Source of the DNA: Solirubrobacterales bacterium
GTDB taxonomy: Bacteria > Actinomycetota > Thermoleophilia > Solirubrobacterales > Solirubrobacteraceae
Direction of reading: 5' to 3'
Assembly (NCBI GenBank): GCA_003134675.1
Contig: PLBZ01000011.1
Location: 3,732-15,295 of the forward strand
DNA length: 11,564 nt
The notes beneath the pieces are model-generated. The model was not told the DNA's origin. It saw only the letters and a list, made by a program, of their open reading frames with translations, and searched no databases. The position numbers were made by a program, and so were the translations under genes. Of the stretch, positions 5,563 through 11,564 are shown piece by piece (the first letter of the stretch is position 1; each line of letters opens with the position of its first letter).

Positions 5563-6591
5563 ATGGCATCTGCAGACGTTGAGAACGTGATCGTGATCGG
5601 AAGTGGGCCGGCGGGTTACACCGCGGCGCTGTACACATCGCGCGCCAACCTGAATCCGCTGGTGATCGAGGGTTTCGCTTGGGGCGGATTGCTGCAGCAG
5701 ACGACCGATGTGGAGAACTACCCGGGCTTCCCCGAGGGCATCATGGGACCGGAGATGATGCAGAAGCTGCGCGATCAGGCCGAGCGCTTCGGGGCGCGTC
5801 TGCTCACCGAGGATGCCGAGCGTGTCGAGCTGGCCAGCGAGCCTGGCGGCATTCACAAGGTATGGGTTGGCGAGAACGAGTATCGCGCGCGCACGGTCGT
5901 TCTCGCGATGGGCGCCGAGCACAAGAAGTTGTGCGTCCCCGGCGAGCTGGAGCTGGGCGGTCGCGGGGTCAGCTACTGCGCCACCTGCGACGCGGCCTTC
6001 TTCCGCGACACTCAAACAATCATCGTGGGCGGTGGAGACTCGGCGATGGAGGAGGCGATCTTCTTGTCGAAGTTCGCCGCAAAGGTGACGGTCGTGCATC
6101 GGCGCGCCGAGTTCCGTGCATCGAAGATCATGCTCGATCGCGCCCGCGCCCAAGAGAACATCGAGTTGTTGACTCCCTATACCGTCAAGGAGTTCGTGCC
6201 GGGCGAGAACGGTGCCCTGGGTCACGCCGATCTCGTGAACACCGAGACCGGTGAGGAGCGCAGGCTGGAGGTGTCTGGCGCATTCGTCGCGATCGGCCAC
6301 GAGCCTCAGTCGGCGCTGGTGGATGGGCAGGTTGACGTCGATGAGAACGGCTACGTGGCCGTCGAGGGTCGCTCCACTCAGACCAACCGCCCAGGCGTGT
6401 TCGCCGCCGGCGATCTGGTCGACCACACCTACCGCCAGGCGATCACCGCGGCCGGGTCGGGCTGCCAGGCGGCGCTCGACGCCGAGTGGTATCTGCGCGA
6501 TACGCCCGAGGTTCCGACACCGGAGGGAATGCCGGTTGGCGATCTCGCCGAGGCCCAGTGGGCGCCAGCCGCCACTACTGCCGAGGCGTGA
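5563..6591 (+). CDS. trxB: Thioredoxin-disulfide reductase
   Basis: This FAD-dependent enzyme uses NADPH to keep thioredoxin reduced in the cytoplasm. In order, the 342 residues show the FAD-binding GSGPAG (13-18), [16 protein letters not shown] (41-56), the redox pair Cys139/Cys142 in CATCD, the NADPH-binding [10 protein letters not shown] (156-165) with HRRAEFRAS (179-187) for the 2'-phosphate, and the second FAD segment [11 protein letters not shown]. All catalytic features are intact. The last 25 or so residues after the FAD domain are a low-complexity Ala/Pro/Glu tail that makes it slightly longer than the usual ~320. It has its own promoter and AGGAG ribosome site. No thioredoxin gene (trxA) follows, unlike the common trxB-trxA pairing; instead the gene converges on ogt and their 3' ends overlap by 17 bases. 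Confidence 0.96.
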   Translation: MASADVENVIVIGSGPAGYTAALYTSRANLNPLVIEGFAWGGLLQQTTDVENYPGFPEGIMGPEMMQKLRDQAERFGARLLTEDAERVELASEPGGIHKVWVGENEYRARTVVLAMGAEHKKLCVPGELELGGRGVSYCATCDAAFFRDTQTIIVGGGDSAMEEAIFLSKFAAKVTVVHRRAEFRASKIMLDRARAQENIELLTPYTVKEFVPGENGALGHADLVNTETGEERRLEVSGAFVAIGHEPQSALVDGQVDVDENGYVAVEGRSTQTNRPGVFAAGDLVDHTYRQAITAAGSGCQAALDAEWYLRDTPEVPTPEGMPVGDLAEAQWAPAATTAEA

Positions 6592-7204
6592 GGGAGCCCT
6601 CCAGCTCGAGGAGAAACCTCTTCCGGTTGAGCCCACCGCCGTAGCCACCGAGTGCGCCGCCGCTGCGAAGCACGCGATGGCAGGGGATCACGATCGGGAT
6701 TGGGTTGGCGCCCAGGGCGTTGCCGGCCGCACGCGAGCCGCGCGGGGAGCCCGCCTCGGTAGCCACCTCGGTGTAGGAGAGCACGCCGCCATAGGGGATC
6801 TCGGAGGTTACGTGCAGCACGCGCGCTCCGAACGGCCCGATCAACGACCAGTCCAGGGGGATGTCGAACGCACGCCGACGCCCGGCGAAGTACTCGTCCA
6901 GCTCGCGCTTTACTGGATCAAGCGAAGCGGGCGCCTCGACGATCCGCGGCGAGAGCCGCTGCGCGAGGCGTTCCAGTACCGACTCGACACTCTCCTCAGG
7001 GAACGCGACGCGTACCAACCCTCGCTTGGTGGTGGCGGCGTGCAGCGTGCCAAAGGGGGAATCGACGGGCGCGTAGCTGATGTCGGCAAAGCCTTCCGCG
7101 GCGGCGCGCTCACTCACCCGCCTGGCGGCCGCGCCGGCTTCGCCACCGATGTCTTGCATGTTCGGAGCTCCACGGCGGAGCAGTTGCTCGATCTTCTGCG
7201 TCAT
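6575..7204 (-). CDS. ogt: Methylated-DNA--protein-cysteine methyltransferase (O6-alkylguanine-DNA alkyltransferase)
   Basis: This suicide repair protein transfers alkyl groups from O6-alkylguanine in DNA onto its own cysteine. Of 209 residues, about 43-110 are the N-terminal Ogt-type domain ([20 protein letters not shown]), and about 121-206 the DNA-binding and catalytic domain. The latter includes the helix [21 protein letters not shown], with active Cys175 in PCHR (174-177), and [18 protein letters not shown]. Cys175 is the only cysteine in the protein. Residues 1-42 ([14 protein letters not shown]...) are an Ala/Arg/Glu-rich extension before the recognised domain; similar extensions occur, from memory, in other actinobacterial members. 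The ATG at 7204 overlaps the sigma factor TGA as ATGA, so translation is coupled and both genes share a promoter. The 3' end overlaps trxB by 17 bases. Confidence 0.93.
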   Translation of the reverse strand: MTQKIEQLLRRGAPNMQDIGGEAGAAARRVSERAAAEGFADISYAPVDSPFGTLHAATTKRGLVRVAFPEESVESVLERLAQRLSPRIVEAPASLDPVKRELDEYFAGRRRAFDIPLDWSLIGPFGARVLHVTSEIPYGGVLSYTEVATEAGSPRGSRAAGNALGANPIPIVIPCHRVLRSGGALGGYGGGLNRKRFLLELEGSLTPRQ

Positions 7205-7764
7205 GTGATCACCTTCCTCAGTTTGTTCAATCCCTCGTGCAGCGAGCGGCGAGCTGCCTCCTCTGAGCAGCCGATCGTCGTAGCGATATCGCGGTGGGAC
7301 AGGTCGGCGATGAAGCGCAGGAGAATCGCTGAGCGCTGGCGCGCCGGCAGCTCGTGCACGGCCTCCCACAGTGTCTCCTCGCGAGCTGAGACGGGGTGCG
7401 AGACCATGCCTTCCCCGCTGCCGTCGGCGACCTCCGCGATCTCCGCTACCGGCAACGCCCGGCGCGCCCGCTCGCGGTGCGCGTCGATCGCCTTGCGGTG
7501 CGCGATCGTCAGCACCCATGCCTTCAGGTTCGAGTCTCCTCGTAACCGCGGGTAGGCACGCAGTGCCGCGATAAAAGTCTCCTGGAAGCAGTCCTCCGCG
7601 TCGACGCGCCCGAGGAAGGACACCAGGAAGCGCCATACCGCCTCGCGGTGGGCGTCGAGAAAGTATTGAAATGGTGGCGGCCCGCTGTTCGTGAGGATTG
7701 AGCGCGGTCCACTCCTCGGGGATCCTGGGGGATTGGATACGAGTGTTGACAGCTTGTTGCTCAC
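7201..7764 (-). CDS. ECF-like RNA polymerase sigma factor (sigma-70 family)
   Basis: The 187-residue protein has the two-domain layout of ECF (group 4) sigma factors. Region 2, about 35-101, includes DAEDCFQETFIAALRAYPRL (55-74) and NLKAWVLTIAHRKAIDAHR (79-97), which melt and read the -10 element. Region 4, about 132-185, includes ELPARQRSAILLRFIADLSH (138-157) and an HTH of the form IATTIGCSEEAARRSLHEGL (160-179), which reads the -35. A linker of about 30 residues joins them. No anti-sigma factor gene is next to it; the coupled gene is ogt. The GTG at 7764 is the only reasonable start (a poorly conserved N-terminus of about 30 residues precedes region 2), but it has no ribosome site and lies only 24 bases after a terminator T-run. 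Expression could be by read-through or by a promoter not recognised here. Confidence 0.9.
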   Translation of the reverse strand: MSNKLSTLVSNPPGSPRSGPRSILTNSGPPPFQYFLDAHREAVWRFLVSFLGRVDAEDCFQETFIAALRAYPRLRGDSNLKAWVLTIAHRKAIDAHRERARRALPVAEIAEVADGSGEGMVSHPVSAREETLWEAVHELPARQRSAILLRFIADLSHRDIATTIGCSEEAARRSLHEGLNKLRKVIT

Positions 7765-7787
7765 ATTGGTGAAACGTGGAGACCCGC

Positions 7788-7822
7788 AAAAACGTGAGAT
7801 CGGCCGTAGGCCGCTCTCACGT
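7788..7822 (-). terminator. Intrinsic terminator of the glyS-acyl-CoA dehydrogenase-hbd unit
   Basis: Outer arms ACGTGAGA (7792-7799) and TCTCACGT (7815-7822) pair perfectly. Inner arms CGGCC (7801-7805) and GGCCG (7809-7813) pair around a 3-base loop, with one opposed mismatch between the two stem blocks. On the minus strand the stem runs into TTTTT (7792-7788), so termination works in the minus direction, 45 bases after the 3-hydroxyacyl-CoA dehydrogenase stop. The plus-strand side has no T-run. Confidence 0.85.
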
Positions 7823-7838
7823 CCCCGAATTAATCAGT

Positions 7839-7865
7839 GCCGGATGTGCCGGACATGCCGGATGT
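7839..7865. repeat. Three tandem 9-base repeats
   Basis: GCCGGATGT (7839-7847), GCCGGACAT (7848-7856) and GCCGGATGT (7857-7865) stand head to tail, immediately after the stop of the 3-hydroxyacyl-CoA dehydrogenase gene and before its terminator. The outer copies are identical; the middle copy ends in ACAT, the reverse complement of ATGT, so small hairpins are also possible. The function is unknown. Confidence 0.7.
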
Positions 7866-7866
7866 C

Positions 7867-9102
7867 TCAATCGCTGTACTCGAAGAAACCCGCGCCGGTG
7901 TGGCGTCCCAGCCGCCCGGTATGGACCAGGCGCCTTAATTCTGGGGCCCCCCTATAGCGCTCCTCGCGGTACTTCTCCCACAGGCCATCGAGCGCGCTGA
8001 GCACCTGGTCCAATCCGATCTCATCAGCCCACGCGAGCGGTCCGCGTGGATAGTTGAGCCCGAGCACCATGCCGGTGTCGATGTCCTGTGCGCTGCCCAC
8101 GCCTTCGCCAAGCGCGAAGGCGCACTCGTTGATCACCTGGCAGAGGATTCTGCCAAGCACACCGTCGAGGGCGGGCTGCATCTTGGCGTCAGCGCGGGCG
8201 GGTGGGTCCGGGTCCGGATCTGGGTCCGGGGGGCGGTAGGGATCGCTTGAGTAGTCGTAGTAGCCGCGCCCGGTCTTGCGGCCGTAGCGCCCCGCGGCGA
8301 CGTAGCGGGCGGTGATCGGGGAAGGGCGCCAGCGCGGCTCTCCGAAGCTTTGCTCATAGAAGCTCTTTGAGATCTCTAGTCCTGTGTCGATTCCCACGAG
8401 GTCCATCAGCTCGAAAGGACCCATGCGAAAGCCGCCCTCCATGCGCACGATCCGGTCGATCGTCTCGATATCCGCGATTCGCTCCTGCAAGAGTCGAAGT
8501 GCCTCCAGCCCGAACGGGCGGTTGCAGCGGTTGACCAAAAAGCCCGGCCCGTCCTTCGCGCGGATGACCGTCTTGCCCATCGCCTCGCCAGTGGCGTGCG
8601 CGAGCGCGAGCGCCTGCTCGGAGGACTGCTCGCCGGCGATGACCTCCAGCAGGCGCATGACCGGGGCGGGATTGAAGAAGTGCATGCCGACGACCCGCTC
8701 GGGTTTGCTCGCGGCGGCGGCGATCGCGGTCACGAGCAGCGAGGAGGTGTTGCTTGCCAGCACGCACTTCTCGCTCACGATCTCCGACAGTTGCCGGTAC
8801 AGCTCGTGCTTGAGCTCGAGGCGCTCGGGCACCGCCTCGATCACGAGCTCGCAGGCTGCAAACGCGGCCAGCTCGTCCACCGTCTGCAGGCGCCCGGCGC
8901 CGGCGGCCGCCTCATCGGCGCTGAGCCGGCCGCGGTCGGCTTCCTTCTCGAACCCCTCCCGGACCTTCTCGGCGCCACGCTGCAGTGCTTCCGGGATGGG
9001 GTCGAACAGGAAGGTATTCGCACCAGAGCGAGCCGCAAGCTGAGCGATGCCGGCGCCCATGGTGCCGGCACCGAGCACGCCTATGACGCTTGCGGGGTTC
9101 AC
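7867..9102 (-). CDS. 3-hydroxyacyl-CoA dehydrogenase with two C-terminal domains
   Basis: The enzyme oxidises 3-hydroxyacyl-CoA to 3-ketoacyl-CoA with NAD+ (or the reverse reaction), the third step of beta-oxidation. Residues 5-180 form the Rossmann domain with GAGTMGAGIAQ (11-21), ASNTSSL (116-122), catalytic His141 in GMHFFNPAPVM and Glu153. The first 3HCDH C-terminal domain spans about 185-285 (DGPGFLVNRCNRP). A second copy spans about 310-408. Both end alike: GRYGRKTGRGYYDYS (271-285) and GRLGRHTGAGFFEYS (396-410). A linker with four Asp-Pro pairs (about 293-300) joins them. At 411 residues it exceeds the single-domain form (about 285) and lacks the crotonase part of FadB/FadJ. The GTG start lies 1 base after the acyl-CoA dehydrogenase stop, so translation is probably coupled; a strong terminator follows. 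Confidence 0.93.
   Translation of the reverse strand: MNPASVIGVLGAGTMGAGIAQLAARSGANTFLFDPIPEALQRGAEKVREGFEKEADRGRLSADEAAAGAGRLQTVDELAAFAACELVIEAVPERLELKHELYRQLSEIVSEKCVLASNTSSLLVTAIAAAASKPERVVGMHFFNPAPVMRLLEVIAGEQSSEQALALAHATGEAMGKTVIRAKDGPGFLVNRCNRPFGLEALRLLQERIADIETIDRIVRMEGGFRMGPFELMDLVGIDTGLEISKSFYEQSFGEPRWRPSPITARYVAAGRYGRKTGRGYYDYSSDPYRPPDPDPDPDPPARADAKMQPALDGVLGRILCQVINECAFALGEGVGSAQDIDTGMVLGLNYPRGPLAWADEIGLDQVLSALDGLWEKYREERYRGAPELRRLVHTGRLGRHTGAGFFEYSD
8204..8230. repeat. Degenerate hexanucleotide repeat (GGGTCC) inside the dehydrogenase gene
   Basis: Copies of GGGTCC, one diverged to GGATCT, lie in phase with the reading frame of the 3-hydroxyacyl-CoA dehydrogenase. They encode the Asp-Pro-repeated linker between its two C-terminal domains. 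Length changes in steps of 6 bases would keep the frame open. Confidence 0.7.
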
Positions 9103-9103
9103 C

Positions 9104-10264
9104 TCAGGAAGGGACGAGCGCGTTGATGCCGGTCATGGCGCGCCCGATGATCAGCTTCTGGATCTGGCTCGTTCCCTCGTACAGCGTCGTCACGCGCACA
9201 TCTCTGAACCAGCGCTCTACCGGATGATCGTCGACGTAACCCGCGCCACCGTGCACCTGGATCGCGGTGTTCGCGCACTCCACTGCCGCCTCGGTCGCGT
9301 GGAGCTTGGCGACCGAGGTCTCCAGTGTGTTCGGCCGACCCTTGTCCTTCAAGAACCCCGCCCGCCAGACCAGCATCCGCGAGGCGTCGGCCTTCAGGAC
9401 CATGTCGGCGATCATTGCCTGCACGAGCTGGAAGCTGGCGATCGGTTTCCCGAACTGTTCGCGCTCCTTTGCGTACTTGACCGACTCCTCGACGCAGCCC
9501 TGGCAGATGCCGACGCAGCCGGCGGCTACCGAGTAGCGCCCGGAGTCGAGCGATGACATCGCGACCTTGAAGCCGTCGCCGATGGTGCCGAGCAGGGCGT
9601 CGTCTGAGACCTCGACGTCTTCCAGCGCGATCGAGCCGGTGTCGGAGGCGTGCAGGCCCATCTTGTGCTCGATCGGCTGTGGTTTGAATCCCGGCTGGTC
9701 GGTATCCACCAGGAAGCAGCCGAGGCCCTTGTAGCCGAGCTCGGGATCGGTCTGGGCGAAGATCATCGCCACCTTGGCGTAGTTGGCCATCGAAATCCAC
9801 ATCTTCGAGCCGTTGATGACCCAGCCCGAGTCGGTCTTCTTGGCCCGCGTGCGCTGGTTGGCGGCGTCCGATCCGGTGTCCGGCTCAGTCAGCCCGAAGC
9901 AGCCGAGCCACTCCCCGGAGCACAGCTTGGGCAGGTAGGAGTGCTTCTGCTCCTCCGTTCCCCACTTGAGGATGCCTGAGCATACGAGCGAGGTCTGCAC
10001 GGAGACGACGGTTCGTACCGAGGAGCAGCCGCGTCCGATCTCCTCGACTAGGAGGCCGTAGCTGAGGTAATCCAGGCCTGCGCCGCCGTACTCCGTGGGG
10101 ATGATCGCCCCGAGGTAGCCCTGGTCGGCCAGCTTCTTGACGATCTCCAGGTCGAAATGGTGGTTGCGGGCATTTTCCCGCGATTGCACGACGATCTCCT
10201 TGTCGGTGAACTCGCGTGCGGTCTGCTTGATCAATCGCTGCTCGTCGGTCAGGTCGAAGTCCAT
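9104..10264 (-). CDS. Acyl-CoA dehydrogenase
   Basis: This FAD flavoenzyme introduces the alpha-beta double bond in acyl-CoA, passing electrons to electron-transfer flavoprotein. The 386 residues match the family length of 380-390. Visible landmarks are the N-terminal helical domain (1-115), the flavin-contact segment GCFGLTEPDTGSDA (121-134) with WVINGSKMWIS (148-158), DSGRYSVAAGCVGICQG (240-256), REQFGKPIASFQLVQ (268-282), and near the C-terminus QVHGGAGY (336-343) and LYEGTSQIQKLIIGR (361-375). Glu363 in YEGT occupies the catalytic-base position of short-chain and butyryl-CoA dehydrogenases, suggesting short or medium acyl chains, although specificity is not certain. The start ATG has a GAGGAG ribosome site that overlaps the glycyl-tRNA synthetase stop. 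The 3-hydroxyacyl-CoA dehydrogenase follows after a single base. Confidence 0.95.
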   Translation of the reverse strand: MDFDLTDEQRLIKQTAREFTDKEIVVQSRENARNHHFDLEIVKKLADQGYLGAIIPTEYGGAGLDYLSYGLLVEEIGRGCSSVRTVVSVQTSLVCSGILKWGTEEQKHSYLPKLCSGEWLGCFGLTEPDTGSDAANQRTRAKKTDSGWVINGSKMWISMANYAKVAMIFAQTDPELGYKGLGCFLVDTDQPGFKPQPIEHKMGLHASDTGSIALEDVEVSDDALLGTIGDGFKVAMSSLDSGRYSVAAGCVGICQGCVEESVKYAKEREQFGKPIASFQLVQAMIADMVLKADASRMLVWRAGFLKDKGRPNTLETSVAKLHATEAAVECANTAIQVHGGAGYVDDHPVERWFRDVRVTTLYEGTSQIQKLIIGRAMTGINALVPS

Positions 10265-10268
10265 CCCT

Positions 10269-10274
10269 CTCCTC
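10269..10274 (-). promoter_or_regulatory. Ribosome binding site of the acyl-CoA dehydrogenase
   Basis: GAGGAG lies 4 bases before the ATG at 10264 and directly abuts the TGA stop of the glycyl-tRNA synthetase. This supports the chosen start and a joint transcript. Confidence 0.65.
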
Positions 10275-11564
10275 TCAAGTCTTCTTGGGTGTCTTCCAAG
10301 GTGCGCTTATGCGCCTTTCGAGCTCCTCGGCGATGCCCTCGATCGGCAGGCGCTCCTGTACCAGCGAGTCGCGCTCGCGCAGTGTGATTGTCCTGTCATC
10401 GAGACTCTGGTGGTCGATCGTAAGGCAGAATGGCGTGCCGATTTCATCCTGGCGGCGGTAGCGCTTGCCGATCGCCCCGCCGTCGTCGTACTCGACCATG
10501 CCCAGCCCCGCCCGCGCGCGGATTGCGCGGTGGATCTCCTTTGCGAGCTCGGGCTGAGAGTCTTTCTTGACGAGTGGCAGCACCGCTGCCTTGATCGGCG
10601 CCAAGCGCGGGTGTAGCCGCAGCACTGTGCGTCGCTCGCCAACGCCTGCGCCCTCGCGCTCGACGACTTCCTCATCGTAAGCGTCGACCAAAAAGGCGAG
10701 TGTGGCCCGGTCGGCGCCGGCGGCGGGCTCGATCACGTGGGGCACGTAGCGCTCGCCCGAGGCCTGGTCGAAGTACTCGAGCTTCTCGCCTGAGAACTTC
10801 GCATGCTGGGACAGGTCGAAGTCGCCCCGGTTGGCGATTCCCTCGAGCTCCGACCAGCCGATGGGAAACAGGTATTCGACATCGCTGGTACCAGAGGAAT
10901 AGTGGGAGAGCTCCTCTGGGTCGTGGGCGCGCAGGCGCAGATGGTCGGGGCGCAGCCCGAGCTCGACATACCAGCGTTCGCGCTCTGACAGCCAGTGCGC
11001 GAACCACTGCTCAGCCTCCTCCGGCGGCACGAAGAACTCCATCTCCATCTGCTCGAACTCACGCGTCCGGAAGATGAAGTTGCCGGGCGTGATCTCGTTG
11101 CGAAACGACTTGCCCACCTGTGCGATCCCAAACGGCGGCTTCTTGCGCGAGAACTGCAGCACGTTCTTGAAGTTGATGAAGATGCCCTGCGCCGTCTCCG
11201 GGCGCAGGTAGGCGACCGAGGCCGACTCCTTCACCGGGCCGACCGTCGTCTCGAACATCAGGTTGAAGTCGCGCGCCTGCGTCAGATCGCACTCGTCCGT
11301 TTCGCCCGGGTGCTTTGACGGTTTGCGACCGCACTGCAGCTCTGACAGGTGGTCGGCGCGATAGCGAATGCCGCACGTCTTGCAGTCGACCAGCGGGTCG
11401 GTGAAGCCGGCGACGTGGCCGGACGCCTCCCAGACCTTCGGGTGCATGATGATGGACGTTTCGATGCCCACGACATCGTCACGGCCGCGGACCATATCGT
11501 TCCACCAGCCATCGCGGATGTTTTTCTTCAACTCAGCGCCGAGCGGGCCGTAGTCCCAGAAGCC
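10275..11564 (-). CDS. glyS: Glycyl-tRNA synthetase (alpha2, class II), 5' part missing
   Basis: The enzyme charges tRNA-Gly with glycine. The frame is open to the right edge, and the 429 visible residues begin GFWDYGPLGAELKKNI, the conserved motif near the N-terminus of the single-chain dimeric form, so only a short piece (a few tens of residues) should be missing. A Cys-rich insertion (DCKTCGIRYRADH... with further Cys) may bind zinc as in other bacterial enzymes. Class II motif 2 is GKSFRNEITP with FRTREFEQMEMEFF. Motif 3 is the GADR segment before ATLAFLVDAY. The anticodon-binding domain starts near RTVLRLHPRLAPIKAAVLPL. This is the alpha2 enzyme rather than the separate alpha2beta2 glyQ/glyS type. 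It is followed after 10 bases by the acyl-CoA dehydrogenase, an unusual partner for a tRNA synthetase. The gene symbol follows common usage; some annotations call it glyQS. Confidence 0.96.
   Translation of the reverse strand, partial: GFWDYGPLGAELKKNIRDGWWNDMVRGRDDVVGIETSIIMHPKVWEASGHVAGFTDPLVDCKTCGIRYRADHLSELQCGRKPSKHPGETDECDLTQARDFNLMFETTVGPVKESASVAYLRPETAQGIFINFKNVLQFSRKKPPFGIAQVGKSFRNEITPGNFIFRTREFEQMEMEFFVPPEEAEQWFAHWLSERERWYVELGLRPDHLRLRAHDPEELSHYSSGTSDVEYLFPIGWSELEGIANRGDFDLSQHAKFSGEKLEYFDQASGERYVPHVIEPAAGADRATLAFLVDAYDEEVVEREGAGVGERRTVLRLHPRLAPIKAAVLPLVKKDSQPELAKEIHRAIRARAGLGMVEYDDGGAIGKRYRRQDEIGTPFCLTIDHQSLDDRTITLRERDSLVQERLPIEGIAEELERRISAPWKTPKKT

Noticed and set aside
6251..7555. 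A 434-residue open frame on the plus strand spanning the end of trxB and lying antisense to ogt and the sigma gene.
   Set aside because: Its product is Arg/Ser/Pro-rich without family features, and it overlaps three genes with clear motifs; it is a high-GC frame shadow.
7746..7751. TTGACA on the plus strand inside the sigma gene, resembling a -35 box.
   Set aside because: No TANNNT box lies at a suitable distance downstream, and no plus-strand gene follows.
7761..7766. ATGTGA on the minus strand: an ATG-stop minimal frame overlapping the sigma GTG start.
   Set aside because: A start-stop element could affect initiation, but a single 6-base match is expected by chance and nothing else supports it.
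1..11564. CRISPR arrays, insertion sequences, tRNA or rRNA genes, phage or defence genes.
   Set aside because: Nothing of the kind was seen; the window is almost fully occupied by metabolic, membrane and housekeeping genes, with gaps too short to hold them.

Overview
The window is densely packed, GC-rich chromosomal DNA. Protein similarity as I remember it suggests a high-GC Gram-positive actinobacterium, probably class Thermoleophilia (Solirubrobacterales-like). The clues are the CtaC/CtaD sequence style, the alpha2-type glycyl-tRNA synthetase, the sigma factor-Ogt pair, frequent GTG starts, and TANNNT boxes placed for leaderless transcripts. The assignment is inference; no rRNA or other marker is present to prove it.

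Layout. Positions 1-2497 (minus strand): a crotonase-family protein, then ctaC and ctaD, subunits II and I of an aa3-type cytochrome c oxidase; ctaD runs off the left edge. Positions 2521-6591 (plus strand): a class I glutamine amidotransferase-like hydrolase (peptidase C26/PuuD type), a PAP2-superfamily membrane phosphatase/phosphotransferase, a multi-pass UPF0104/LPG-synthase-TM-like membrane protein, and thioredoxin reductase (trxB). Positions 6575-11564 (minus strand, in transcription order): glycyl-tRNA synthetase (cut by the right edge), acyl-CoA dehydrogenase and 3-hydroxyacyl-CoA dehydrogenase, closed by a strong intrinsic terminator; then an ECF-like sigma factor coupled by an ATGA overlap to an O6-alkylguanine-DNA alkyltransferase, which converges on and overlaps the end of trxB.

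How the genes work together. The acyl-CoA dehydrogenase, 3-hydroxyacyl-CoA dehydrogenase and crotonase cover beta-oxidation-type steps, and CtaC/CtaD belong to terminal respiration, so much of the window is aerobic catabolism. The PAP2 and flippase-like genes form a likely two-gene envelope or lipid unit. The sigma factor/alkyltransferase pair and trxB are stress or redox functions. There is no mobile element, CRISPR array, tRNA or rRNA, and no gene-free stretch over 300 bases; the longest gap, about 100 bases at 7765-7866, holds a terminator and a short triple repeat.

I do not see a clear-cut novel system. The points most worth a second look are a back-to-back promoter whose two -10 boxes overlap, with both genes apparently leaderless; the translationally coupled sigma factor/DNA-repair pair just downstream of a terminator; a CuA loop in CtaC lacking the usual Glu; nested inverted repeats in the trxB promoter; and the PAP2/flippase-like pair.
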